A stretch of 60,221 bases of DNA from Parachlorella kessleri (taxonomy: Eukaryota > Chlorophyta > Trebouxiophyceae > Chlorellales > Chlorellaceae), in assembly GCA_001598975.1 (NCBI GenBank), contig BBXU01000474.1, positions 1 through 60,221 on the forward strand, written 5' to 3'. Position 1 is the stretch's first letter. Every line of letters starts with the position of its first letter. Positions 31,714 to 44,100 of this stretch are shown here, one piece after another. The position numbers and the translations under genes are program-made. The notes below the pieces were generated by a model. The model did no database searches. It had not been told where the DNA came from and saw only the letters and a program-made list of their open reading frames with translations.

Positions 31714-34700
31714 ATGGACGCCCTGGGCGAGAGCATAGTTCGTAAACTGCAGCAGAACTTCAAGGTGCGCTGCCACAGTGGGGATATTCAGCCGCTGGGC
31801 CACATACTGGGCAGGGGTGACAACCAACCCTCGTGAGCGCCTGCAGGGCCAGGCCGGGGATGAGGCCTCTCGGCGAATTATCGCAGAAGAGGTAGTCAGG
31901 TTTATCAGGAGCTCACAGGGCGTGGAGGTGCGTGCGCTGCGCTTCAGGTTGCTTAGGTCTCAAAGCCCAGGTTGTCCAGGTTCACTCTCTTGGCCTTCCC
32001 GGTCAAGGTGCACTGCCATATAAGCCCTTGACTTCTTGGCAGGAGGAAGATGTTGCGGCCCTTGAGGAGCAGATTAGGCATAGGCTTGCGGGCAAAGGCA
32101 TCACAGGGTGGGTGGGCCTTGACATTCACGCTTGCCAGCTTTTGTTGTGGCTTGTATGTTGGACTGTGTAGAGATTGGGGTGTTCGGAGCACCCCAACTT
32201 GCGACGCAGATTGTCTCAGGTCCTCGCCTCGTAACCGCACTCAAGGGTGGACTCCACTTAACGGAAGCCTGTCCATGGTGACTGAGCCCTCAGATGGTAA
32301 TCTCTAGCTGTGCTCCACGGTTGGTTGTATTTCTTGTGGACCCAGGAAAGCGGAGAAGCTTGAGGCCAAGCAGGCAGCCATGAAGCAGGACGACTGGAGC
32401 AAGGTCTGCCTTTATATGAGCTACCTGGCAAAAGAGGACGGTGAGTGCGCACCAAGTCTTCATTCTTTACCAGCAGTCGCGAGGAGTGCCATTTACATAA
32501 ACTCCTTGGGCAAAACTGGCTACAAACAGATTACAAACTATGCCCAAAATACTTCGTTTCGCCCAACCAGCGTGGCCATCTTCTACATTGCAGAGCGACG
32601 CAAGTTGCAGGAGGCCAAAACCAAGAAGGTGCACAACCGAGCAGCCCTTGACGGGCAGATTGCTGAGGTCGAGCAGCGAGTCCAGGTATGCCAAGATGCT
32701 CATGCGGTTTGCACAGACTGCCCTGGGGCAGATATGCAAATGTAATGGAGTGCGACCCTGCTCAATGCAAGCCCTGCAAAGGTGAGATAACGATACACTC
32801 TCCAAGCCGCAAGGCAGGGCTCCAACTTTGCCAATTTTGACCTACTGAAGGAGGAGAAGCAACAGAAGAAGGTGGACCATCAGCAGCAGGAAAAGGAGCT
32901 GGAGGAGTGGCACAAATCTCAGCAGGAGCGCAAGGTGGAACAGAAGCATGTCATGGAAAGGCTCAAGGTCAGGAGTGAGGGCGGAGGGGAGAGGGGATTG
33001 AAGAAGGAGAGCTTGAGGGCTGGTGTTGCTGCATGTGTGCATGTGTGCGTCCGTGCGTGCATGCGTGCGTGCGTGCGTGCATGCGTGCGTGCGTGCATGT
33101 GTGTGTGTGTGCTCACGACTCCGGGAGATCAGCCGCTTGTTGAGGCTTTCTGCAAGCATACATATTTGGGCTGTGGCGCACTCAAAAGGGTATGCATGGG
33201 TTTGGGTAGTCAGCCTGCTTGCACCACTGTACGCTCCACCAAGATCACCATTTCCCAAGTCTATTTCCCACACGATTGCAGCAAGAGCGCCAGGCACAGC
33301 TGGAGGAGCAGGCACGTAGAAGGGAGATTGCGGCTGCACTGAAGAAGAAGGGGGAGGAAGAGATGACAGTGCGCATTGCATTGGAGATGAAAAGGCAGAT
33401 GGAGGTGGGTTGCGTGTGGAGGCTCGCGGGGTGGTTCGCATGAACTTGCTGTTCCCCGTGCACGGTGGGTAAGGTTTCAAGAATGAGGGCTGCCTAGCTG
33501 GACCGCACAGCTGAGCAGGTATTTGATATTACATATACACATACTGCAGGCTGATGCCGCTACCAAGCAGAAGGCCAAGGAAGGCCTGAAGGCTTTCCTG
33601 GCTTCCAATGAGCTAAATCAAAAGATGAAGGAGCAGGAGCGGCTGCGAGAGTTCCAGGATGACATTAGGTGCGCGATGACTGGGCAGAGTTCCAAGGCCA
33701 GATGTGCTCTCCCATTGTTATAGGACAACAAACTGCGTTTGCACGGTGATGTATATGGTAGCTCGCGCATGCATGGAGTCATCAGCCCATTTATTAAAGT
33801 CTAGGAGGGCCACCTACCAGCAAGTAAGGCTCCTAGCCTATGCAGGACCAGGCCTCCGTAACTGTAAGTGTCTTGCAAGCAGGTACATGAAGGAGTACAG
33901 CGAGAGCCTTGAAAAGCAGGAGCGCCAGCGCCTGGCGCAGCTGGAGCGTGTCAAGGCGGTGCAGGCACGGCAGGTGGAGGATGCAAAGCAGCGGCCCCCC
34001 GTGAAGCGCTGGGTAGACCCCGCCATCATTGAACGCCAGTTTCAGTGAGTGGTGTTCTTGCGGGTGTTGTCCCAGCAGGTACCGCTGGGTTGTACGACAG
34101 CAAGCACAGCGCAGCAGCTGGTGCCCACTCCTGCAGGTACAGGGTTAAGGTCCTGCGTTTGGTCTTACTCGTGCCAACCCCTGAGCATAGCAGCCGCCAT
34201 GAGAGGACCTGTACGCGTCTGCTGCGCCCCCTCCCCATAGGGAGAAGCAGGCCGCCCTTGCGGAAGATGATGCAAAGCGAAAGGCGGCCCGTGCCGCTCG
34301 CACGCAGAAGTTCAAGCAGGATGTGGCGGGGCAGCTGCAGGAGAAGGAGCGTGAGAGGCTAACCCAGCTGGAAAAGCAGCAGGAGGAACTGGTGAAGAGC
34401 ATGGAGGCCATGGAGGTGAGAGCTGCATCATGAGCTAAATGTGGGATGGGATCCAGTGGGATGGTCCGGTGGGGGACAAGATCAGTCTATTAGGATGTAG
34501 GTGCTGTCAGATAATCCTACAGGAAACCTACAATGCAAACTGAAAAGCCCTGGTCTCAGGTAGACCGCCTGTATATTCCACTGTGTCCAGCATGCTTGCG
34601 ATTTTGAGAGAAGTGCTTCCAAAAACCGTGGGCGTAGTGAGCTACCAGAGATGGAAATGTTGGTCAGCACGATCTCTGGATATGGGATCTGGGCTTTGCA

Positions 34701-35174
34701 GGTGAACAAGAAGCTTCAGCAGGATGCTAAGCACATGGAGCTGGAAAAGATGAGGGGTTTCAAGGCTGACCTGGACAAGCAGGTAATATAACTTATTTCT
34801 GGATGGACTGACACGCTGGCTCTGCTCATTCGCTCTGCCAGAATCCAACTAATAGTTGTTGAGGGACAGATGGGATCAGAACTGCATGTGCAAATACTTG
34901 CCCACCTTGCATTGCTAGCTGTTCCTCATGACAGCAGCACTGCTTTGAACTGCCATAACACTTCGGAAAGCAACGCATGACAACTGCTCTGGATCTCTGC
35001 TGCTTCCCAAACAAGCCCGCAAGCATAGGCGAGTTCTCATTCTTTCAGATTGCCGAGAACAAGGCCAAGCGCCAGCAGAACAGCATGTCGGAGACGGAGA
35101 GGAGCCTGAACAGCAAGCTCATGCAGTCCGTTGAGAAGCACGAGGGAGGCCAGCTTATTGCAGCTGCCAAGTGA
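31714..35174 (+). CDS. Coiled-coil protein of trichohyalin/plectin-homology (axonemal) type
   Basis: Twelve exons (31714-31764, 31847-31927, 32043-32107, 32346-32440, 32594-32685, 32818-32967, 33282-33404, 33550-33668, 33883-34044, 34241-34415, 34702-34782, 35049-35174) give 439 residues. Almost all of it is charged continuous helix rich in Glu, Lys, Gln and Arg (QERQAQLEEQARRREIAAAL, EKERERLTQLEKQQEELVK). Short helix-breaking signatures recur, such as RWVDPAIIERQF. This is the style of the TPH domain shared by MNS1, CFAP45 and CFAP53, microtubule-inner or axonemal proteins. I cannot choose among them. Such a gene suggests the organism retains, or recently had, parts of a cilium. An unrelated filament protein is the main alternative. 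Start is MDALGESIVRKL, with no earlier in-frame Met near. Confidence 0.62.
33052..33112. repeat. Alternating purine-pyrimidine tract (CGTG/CATG/TG microsatellite)
   Basis: An unbroken pyrimidine-purine alternation of about 61 bases, extended leftwards to 33030 with one interruption. It lies in the intron after exon 32818-32967. CG/TG alternation of this length can adopt Z-DNA and mutates in length easily. Confidence 0.8.
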
Positions 35175-35866
35175 CCCGTATGTACTCCTAACAGAGATGC
35201 TGCATGCTGTGCTGTGGGTCATGACTACCAAAAGTACCTTCATCTTTAACTTGTTGACTGCTTGACGGACCAATTGGCTAGACAGACAATGGATATGATG
35301 AAGCATTGCTAACCTGATAGGCATGTTTGAGGACAGCTCAGAAGCAGATGGTGGGACTCAGTTGAAAGTAGTTGTAGCACAGCCAAAGCAAGCTATCTGT
35401 CAGGGACTGTGTGGATGTCTACATGCGCAAGCTCTTTTATGTGTCAATGCGACCTGGACAGAAAATGGTCCATAGTGCTAGTGGAAACGTGCTCCCCACC
35501 TTGGAAAGTTTTTTAAATGAGTGACCAACTGCCAGACAGATTAGGCCCCCTGTGCAAAAGACTCACCCCATCAACAGCAGCTGAGGCACCGCCTTGGTGT
35601 GGATAGCTGCTGTTGCCACATTTAATAGGCTGTATCTTGAGGTTATATTATAAGCGTCATGACAATGTAATGCAAACACTTTTTAGATCCGCTCATTTGT
35701 AGAGAAGTTGGTAACACATTGCCTTAGTCGTCAAGGTCAGATGGTGCTTACTGAGGCGGACTGCTTGAAGGTTACAAACCTCCCATCTGCACCCCTGCCT
35801 ACCCTCATTAGCTCCACATGTTGCCACTTGCGCTATCACCTGCTGCCCTGCCCCACCTTCCGCTCC
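35175..35866. other. Intergenic between convergent TPH-like and EH-domain genes
   Basis: 690 bases of AT-richer sequence holding two 3' UTRs. TGTAA occurs at 35666-35670 on the + strand, and its complement TTACA at 35772-35776 lies 91 bases past the EH-gene stop. No exon recognised. Confidence 0.5.
35772..35776 (-). terminator. TGTAA (- strand), candidate poly(A) signal of the EH gene
   Basis: TTACA on the + strand, 91 bases beyond the stop codon of the - strand gene, a suitable distance for the chlorophyte poly(A) signal. Short motif, weak evidence. Confidence 0.35.
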
Positions 35867-38800
35867 TCATGCCAGTCCAGCAACACTGATCTTGATGTCA
35901 TCTCTGCGGCCTATGCGCTTGAGCCGGCGCAGGCTGTAGTCCACAGGCTTGCTGAAAAGTGGCAGGCTCAGGGATGCCTCCCGCACCTGCTGGGCAAGAG
36001 AATCTGTGTTCAGTCTTGTAACCTGACCATATGGCTGGGAAGGCATCGTCATCTGCTGCGATGTGCCTGTGTTGCAGAACCAGCGAGAAGCCGTGCCAAA
36101 ATAGATGCTCACAGTAATCCGCCAGCTCACAAGAAATGCTGCCAAATGGCAGAAGCTAATAAACTGTGTCGCTATCCGTTCCATTGCTGCTGGGGCTTCT
36201 ATGAGGAGCAGTGGACGCTCACCCGGCAGGTGACAGGGCCGAAGTCAAGGACCTTCTCCAGCGAGATGTAGGACCAGGCCAGGGTGCTCATGCGCCCTTC
36301 ACGACTCTTGAAATGCTTGACCTCGAAGTACACCACGCTGCCTGCATGGCAGAGCAGACACAAGCTTCAATGCCTTATGCAGCCGCTCAGCCCAACAACG
36401 CGCTGCCAGCAGTTGTCCACAACACATGCTTGTTGCATGAGCCACACCTCATCTACAACCAGCCAGCCCCCCCCCGTTTGCTTACCCCGGGGAAGTTGCA
36501 TGAGCTGCGTTTGCAACTCTACCGGGTGGTTGAGCGTGATGGAGTGTGAGCCTGGGTGCCAGTGGCCGGGGGGCGTGTCCTGTGGAATCTCTACCACACG
36601 CAACAGGGGGTCGCGCACCTGCAAAACAATCAGGAGTGGGGTTGGACATGAGGGTTCCTGCCATCAAAGTTTCAAAGTGCATGCATGCAAATTGAGGCCG
36701 CTAGAGGTTTGACCTGCTGTCTGCCAAGGAGGGCTGCCTGGTGCAGGGGAGCAACGCACAGCAGGCAGCACTTACGGATATATTGAAGAAGGGCTTCTCG
36801 AGAGGCTTGGAGTAGTGAATGTTTGCACCCCTGATGCTAATGACCAGCCTGCTGTGGGCAGCTGCGGGACAGGTGGAAAGACGGAGGCATGTGAATCATA
36901 CAATGCGCCCAAACCAGTAACAGGCTCCGCTGTACGAGTTAGGAGGAAAAATGCTGGGTTTACATGTACAACACACTGCAAAGGCCACAATGTAACAGTA
37001 ATGGGTTAGCTACCCCGGCCAGCTAGCAACTGGTGTAGTTGTGGCAGTCTTTTGACAATCAAAGACATTGAGTTCTGCAGTCACCTGCTTCCAGGGCCGG
37101 ATGCCTCTGGCTGAGGCCTGGCTGCAACTGCGGGCGGACAGAGGGGTTGGCCCGGCTCTGCATGCCCGGCAGACGGCTGCTGCACCTGGAGGTTATCGAC
37201 AGAGAGTCGTCGAACCCGCTGTCGTCAGAGTCGGAGTAGGCCTCCTACACACAGCAAGAACAGAAACGTGGACGGGCAGGTGGAGGTGAGCATGTGCACA
37301 TACTGTGCAGTTTGCCGACAGCAAAGCAATTCTGGACATCATGCTTGCGTCGAAGCGCTGCACAAGCCAGGGTGATACCCGCAGTCATTAATGCATGTCC
37401 ATGCCCACTGGTAGTCCAACGCTGCCATCATGTAAACCAGGGCTGTCACCTGCTCATCTTGCAGTGGGTAGCTGTGCCCTGCCGCTGCACCTGGCTGCTG
37501 GCCCCCAGGCCGCAAGGCATTCTTGATCTTTACCAAGTCTAGCTTCATAGCGCCTGACTGCTGCTCCTCCTGCTGCCAGGCATGTGCGCCTGAGGGTGCT
37601 GAGCCCTGTACACGGGGAGCTGCCGGAGGTTGATGCCGCTGCTGCGGCTGCAGGCCCAGCAGGTGTGCCACTTGGTCGGAGGTGAGGCTAGCTGGTACCT
37701 GGAAGCCGCGCTGCACCATGCGCAGGAGGTACATGAACAGGCAAAACTCCTGCAGGGTTCATGAGGTGGGAAGGGTGAGCACGGAGTTTGATTCCTCATG
37801 GTAAGAACTCAACACTACGCTTTGCATGAAGGCAAGCTGACTGCCGGTGGTTCATGTGAGGCCGCACTTGCAAACGAGCGTGGTGCCCTGTCCATGCATG
37901 TCTAGACAAGGCAACAGTGGCAGGCGAGGTCGTCGCAGGCTCGCACCTGCTTGCACAGGAGGCCGTCCTTGTCGGCATCAGCGGCACTAAAGACTGGGGC
38001 GAACAAATGAGGTGCCATTCTCAGCCTGGCAAACAGCTGTTGTGCATCAGCAAGGGCCATCCCTCCGAGCTTCTCATAGCCCTGCAAGGCAAACTATCAG
38101 CACAAGCGCTGTTACACCTCCTCATATGCAGAATGTGCACAAGGTTTTTTTGTTATGGTATTTGTGAAACCTAGGGTCACCTGGCAGCCAAGTGAGTAAG
38201 TCTCGAAAACTCTCTCGCTTTCCCAGCTTTTTCTCACTCCAAACTCCAGAGCGAGCATCGCATACAAGATTCTCATCGCAGGGCTTCTTGGGGCTTTACC
38301 ATATCATATGTCATGCCCCACTTGCCTTCGTCTCAAACATCCTCTGGCAATGCTGCAGGTCTTCTACGGGCATCGCCGGCCAGGCTGAAAGCTCCACAAC
38401 ATCCGACTGCACTGCTGCCCGCGCTGTCAGAGGTGCACTGCCACCCTGCTCAGGGTGTGCAGCCTCTGCACCCGAAACCTGCTGCTGGTGCGAGAAGCGG
38501 CTGGGCCGCAGAGACGCCTGTCGCTGCTCAGCAGCGGCGCCGAGCGGGCCCAGAGTGTGCGCAGGGGCGGTCATGTGTCGGGCCAGGCGTGGTGCATTGG
38601 CCTGCACATGGTGGTCGCGGGCAGTGAAGGGCGCCTGCCTTGAAGCACCAGCCGCAGTATCCAAGCTGCTGCCCCGGGACAGCATGCTGCCACGGTCAGC
38701 GCTGCCGCCGCTGTTGCTGCCAGCTGGGGAATAGTGTGGCCGTGCCGTGGCCACTGCCACCAGCTGCGCTGCCGCAGCCTCCAGCTGCACCTGGGCTCGG

Positions 38801-40874
38801 GCCACAGCTGCCGCATCCACACCCTCCAGAAAGCCACCCTGCTGCAGTGCTCCCTGCTGCTGCTGGGCCAGTGCCAGCGCCTGCTGAACGCTGAGCTGCT
38901 GCATGGCTGCTGTGAGCGCAGCCGCGTCCAAGCCTCCTGCCGCAAATCGGTTGCCACGCTGAGCCTGAGGGGTGCTGAAGCCCGGCACGGCAGCCGCCCC
39001 AGGCAGCGCTGTCGCTGGGGTTGGGTACAGAGGTGCTTCCCTGGCCACACTGCCTGCAGGGGAGCCATAGCCCGCACCAAGAGGAGCACTCACAGGGTAA
39101 CCCACTGTGACGCCCCTGACTGCCGCCTCATCTTCGTCTGTGACACCCTGCTGGGTAGAGCGAATGGGGTTTAGCTCAGAGAATGGAGATGGCTGAGCCA
39201 GTTCCTGCTCCTCAGTAGTGCTTGCAACTATGCCCGCAATAAACGGGTGCACAGCTGGGGCCGGAGCAGTTGCAAGGGCTGGGGCTGCTGGAGATGACTT
39301 GAATGACTCCCAGCTCCCCGCTGGACTGCTTCTCGCGGTGGCTTCACTGGCTGTCTCAACCACCTGCAAGGCACTGATGCACCATGTTGGCTCCGGACTC
39401 CAAGAACCCCTTCATTGTGCTTGGGTGCCTGCCTATTAAAGCCTATATTATCACCATCAACATTATCATCTCATCACCACCATCAACAATGAGAAGGATG
39501 CCTGGAGATGCTGCTTTCACTGCCTACCTGCACTCCATCAGGTGCGGGGGCTAGGTGGGCTTCCGGTACCACGTCAGCAGCAGCACTGCCAGCCAGCTTG
39601 CCCTGCAGCCTGGCCTGGTCCTGCTGCATCTTTCGCATCAGGTTCTGCAGCATGGCAGGACAGCATTCCAACATAATTCAAAGCGCGCACTTCAGCGTTC
39701 GCTTCTCAACCTTGGAATAGGGCAGCTGATAGCATCAATCTCCTCAGGAATGGGCTGTACGCACTTTAAATGCATGCCTATGCAAAGCATTGCAGGCGTC
39801 CTTCGGGTTTTCAGGTGGACATGCCCAGAACCCACCTGCAGCTTGCGCTCAAAGTCAGAGACATCACCAGCAGGCTGCCCTATGACGGGGTTCACTTCGT
39901 CTTGGCCGTTCTCCCAGGCCCTCAGCCCAGGGTGCCTCCTGCTGGGCGAGGCCGACTTGCGTGACCCGGCACGCTGCAGCTGACCTGCTGCACCGTCCCT
40001 TAGTGGGCTCTGGTTGGCGGCACTGCCCAGGTTCTCCTTGCTGGCACCGCCATGTGCAGAACGAGGCAACTTGGCAGGGCTGTAGGCGCCATGCTCCTGA
40101 CCTGATGCGGAGTCCACAAAGCTGTCTGGGGCTCGAGATAGGCTGCTGCTGCGCCCGCCCTCCAGCGCAGCAGTCAGACGGTCGCCTAAACATTCCTGCA
40201 CTGTAGGATGCCGCTTCTTGTGGGTGCTCGGTGTGGGCTCAACGGGGTCTGCCCAGAGTGCCTCTGATGTTTGCGCTGCTGCCAGGGTGCAGCTGACGAG
40301 GTGTGTGAGGGTCAGGAACTGCTCTCTGCTGAGATGGTCTGCGGGGCTGCCCTGCTGCACACTGGCCAGTATGGTGTCAACTGCCTCATCCTGCATCAAG
40401 AAACACACCGATAGCACTGCCTTACTCACAGCAAACTGTGGTAATCCACACAGTTATGCTGCGCGGCTTGGGGGTTTGTAAGATGGATGTAGGTGTACAA
40501 GCAAGCATTCTGACTCCTTGCTACCACAGAAGTTACGTCAGGGTCCACCAATGACGGCCTGAGCCCAGTGCTGCACCCCGTTGTGACAAAAAGCACCTGT
40601 AGTAGGGAGCTGAAGTGCTGCCTTGCGACATCTACGTGCACCGACCCATCGGCCAGCTTGTGCACTTGGTCAAAGTGCTGCTCGTAGAAGGCTGTGTAGC
40701 CGGCAGCGGCAGGCAGGCTGGCACCACCCTGCATGGCATGTAGGCGGGCTGATAAGCGGCTTGATCCGGCAGGCTGCGAGGACTGCAGCTCCAGCCACAC
40801 ACCGTGCTGTACCCCTGCAGGACCTCCTGCACCGCCAGCCCAAGCACGTCGGTTTGCTGAGAAGGTTGGGCCAT
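35867..40874 (-). CDS. EH-domain protein with C-terminal Aida-type C2 domain (923 aa)
   Basis: Twelve - strand exons: 40803-40874, 40597-40728, 39836-40390, 39528-39644, 38326-39363, 37947-38081, 37534-37749, 37186-37244, 36776-36851, 36486-36618, 36223-36341, 35867-35986. A degenerate EH domain is at about 30-120. About 500 residues of Ser/Ala/Gln/Pro-rich linker follow. A second EH domain, about 618-710, has a canonical EF-hand loop at 673-684 (DADKDGLLCKQE) and the EFCLFMYLL helix. After an acidic patch (YSDSDDSGFDDS), residues about 775-923 match the Aida C2 domain: LVISIRGANIHYSKPLEKPF, ITLNHPVELQTQLMQLPRG and VVYFEVKHFKSREGR. EH domains act in endocytosis by binding NPF peptides; Aida C2 binds phosphoinositide membranes. 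The key NPF-contact Trp is Phe in EH2 and Leu in EH1. One intron (after 38326) starts GC. Confidence 0.75.
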
Positions 40875-41172
40875 GCTGCCCAAGCTATTCTTATCTGGCC
40901 GTTCAGGCTGCCATGCGAGCTGATAAAGGCCGGTGCGACGGTGCCACGGTGCACGTATGAGCCAGCTGGTGCACGTTTGAGCCTAGCAAAGCAGGGCAGA
41001 GCAGGGCGGGGCACCTCGTTCGACGATCGTATCGGCTGGGAGGCATGACAGCCCTCTAGCAGAGGAGATTATTTTTCTACGCTTCCACATGCCCTCCTAA
41101 CAGCTTCGGGTCACAGTTACCACGTGGACTGTGCCTTGATCAGCTGATATTTAGCTAAGCAGGGCCTGTGCC
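40875..41172. promoter_or_regulatory. Shared divergent promoter, EH gene / SMC1
   Basis: 298 bases between opposite start codons. A palindromic CACGTG sits at 41121-41126, 47 bases before the SMC1 ATG. No TATA box is evident. Confidence 0.45.
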
Positions 41173-44100
41173 ATGCCAGCGCTCATGGCAGAACCTGCAG
41201 GTAAGGGAGGCAGCCCCTTAAGTTAGCAAGAGGCGGATTCTCGGATCAGCCCATAGCAGCTTGGAGCGACCGACAGCCCTGGCCTCAAGGGAGCTCCCTT
41301 TGTCTTTTGCCTGCACAAGGGAGTTGTGAACTTAGGATTATGCAACGTGCTCGTACGGGGGGTGGGATTGTAAGCAGCTGGGTGCCTGGCTTGAGAACTT
41401 AAACCTTCCAGCTTGGCCAGGTCCCCAATCAAAGTACGGCTCGGCTGCTAGTTCTGCAGATGCCCCTGTGGGCAAGGTGGCTTGGATTGAGGTGGAGAAC
41501 TTCAAGAGCTACAGGGGTCACTCCAGCATTGGGCCCTTCATGAGCTTTACCACCATCATAGGGCCCAACGGCTCTGGAAAATCGAACCTGATGGACGCCA
41601 TCAGCTTTGTGCTGGGAGTCAAGACGGCTCACCTGCGCGGCAACCTCAAGGAGCTGCTCTACCACAATTCCACCGGCGACAGCGCGCTGGACAGGTACGC
41701 CCCTTGCAGGCGGTGGACTAGGCAGTCCTTACATACGTTGTGACAGCAGCAGGCCGGGACAATAGGCACAGCGCTTGCTGCATTCGGAAGTCCACAACAC
41801 CAAAAAAAACTGCGCTTGAAGGGAAGGTGGTTATTATGATTGACGTGTTCCGTGTGTTGCCTAAGCGGTGGAAAGGCCGTCCAAGTCGAGCAGACGCACT
41901 GGCCGTAGATGATTGAGGACCAGCCCGCACCTCAATGGTCCCATGCAGGCCCCGCCGTGGTTATGTCAAGCTAGTATTTGACGCGCCTGACGGCGAGCGT
42001 GTCCACTTCATGCGGGTGATCACGCCCACGGGGACCTCTGCAGAGACCTATTCCTCACAGTACAAGATCAATGACCGCGTGGTGACCGTGGATGCTTACA
42101 TCAAGAAGCTGGCGACGTACAATATCCTGGTTAAGGCTCGCAACTTCCTTGTCTTTCAGGTAGCGCAAGCCTGGCGTCTGGTGCACCGCCTTCTAAGTGG
42201 GAATGGTACTGAGGTGGCCAGCAGAAGCCCATTGGTGTCCACTGGAGTGGCCATTTCACCCCTGTGCTTGCGGGACGTGTTTTGCAGTTTATTGCCTGGA
42301 CGAATGCAACCTGCTCTGCCCACACCCGGCCATGGTGGCTACCTTGAACGTTGCCGTGTGGCATTCGCTTTGCAGGGGGACATAGCAGACATGGCCCAGA
42401 AGAGCCCCAAGGAGCTGACCGTGCTGTTCGAGCACATCTCAGGCTCAGAGCAGTACCGCAAGGTTGGTTGCTGATCACTGTGCCATGGAATGTGTAGTCG
42501 TTCTGAGGAGGCTTTGGCAGCAGTCTGCACAAGCAATGCGTAGCTATGGGTTGTGCGCAGCGGCGTATGAAGGTTAAGACTAGTCAAGCAGTACGCTTGC
42601 AGGTGTTTGGAATTGCTGTGCGCTGCAGCAGACGGGACCAGCCAAATCAAGACTGAGGGTGTTGTTGCTGTGCTCCATGGGTGAGCAACATCAATCGTCA
42701 ACATGCTTGCTCAACCTCTGTGTAAGGGAGAAGAGAGTTTCGTCTTGCCCATGCAGGAGTATGAGGAGCTGGAGGGTAAGAAGACAGCTGCTGAGGAGAC
42801 TGTGAGCCGCATCTTCAGCAAGAAGAAGCTAATCACGCAGGGTGAGGGGCCAACATGCTTTGTAGGATGCATGAGGCAAGTTTGGAGGCCCAATTATTAG
42901 TGCTCAGCTATAGTGTGCCACACTGGAACGTGTGTTGGCAGGGGTATGCTGGCAGGGGTGTCCCACATGGCAAACATCCACGAAGTGCAGGCAACCTTCC
43001 ACCCTGCCTGGTTTGGGTGCAGAGAAGAAGCTGAAGAAGGAGCAGAAGGAGGAGGCTGAGAAGCACATGCGGCTGCAGCAAGAGCTGGTGAGGGCAGCTC
43101 TCAGGCAGGCCGTTGTGGCACTGAAACCGGCAAATACGTCATCAGGAGATGCCGATAGCAACTATGAGTGCAGCAGTGTAGCGTGTGTGAAACTCGGCTT
43201 TCCTGCCAGACAAAGAATGCATACTGATCCCACTCTTCCTACTGTGTTTGGCTGTCGTGTAATCTCGTTTACCCTCAATACTGGTTGTTCGGCTTTTGGT
43301 CCTCTTTACCTTGCAGGAAGACACCAAGACCAGCTATTATCTGTGGCAGATATACCACATCGAGCAAGACATTGTCAAGGCGCACAAGGAGATCCGCAAG
43401 CAGAAAGCACTGCTGGCCGAGGCTGAGCGGCAACACCAGGTACTACCTGCAGGCTCCCAGTGCTTGGATACCTGACCGTCCACTTAGGACTGGAGGATTG
43501 CTGTGGGAGCCACAGTAAGAGCTTGTTGACTTGGTACGGAAGTTGCGTCAGCTAGGTACCGCTCCTCCACCCTTATTTCACTGCTGCCTGTTTTGTTGAC
43601 CGTCAGTGCATCACGTAGTACTAAGTATGTTGCTTCCAGGCCAGCGAGGGTGAGGTGGAGGCCAAGAAGCGGGAGCACGCCGGCATTGCCAAGGAGCGGC
43701 TGCTGCTGGAGAAGAAGGCCAAGAAGAAGCAGGCAGAGCTGGAGAAGAAGGTGAGCAGGGATAGAACACAGGGATCCAGGTTGGCTGCAGGGGTATATTT
43801 GGGTTTGCTGGGCAGCTGTGATCGGTGGGGCTGGGTTGGGACTAGCACTGACGGGCTTCTGTCTCGTGGGTGGGATCGAGGAGTGCAGAGATGCTTGGTG
43901 ACTACAACCACGTCAGGCAAGGGGTGCAGCTGGCAGTATTGCCGCCCAGCTATCCCCACGGTATCATGCGGCGGGCAGCAGCACCAAGCTTTGCGTCCTG
44001 CTGCTGCCCCATCCAGAACCCCAACTTTGTGCGGGTCAAGGAGGGCATCAGCCGCAACAGCTCACGCATCAAGTCTGGGGAGAAAGAGCTGGGCAAGCTG

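Noticed and set aside
38571..39089. Second - strand frame of 172 codons within the large EH-gene exon
   Set aside because: Arg/Trp/Ser-rich shadow of the Ala/Gln-rich linker in the true frame, which alone joins neighbouring exons in phase.
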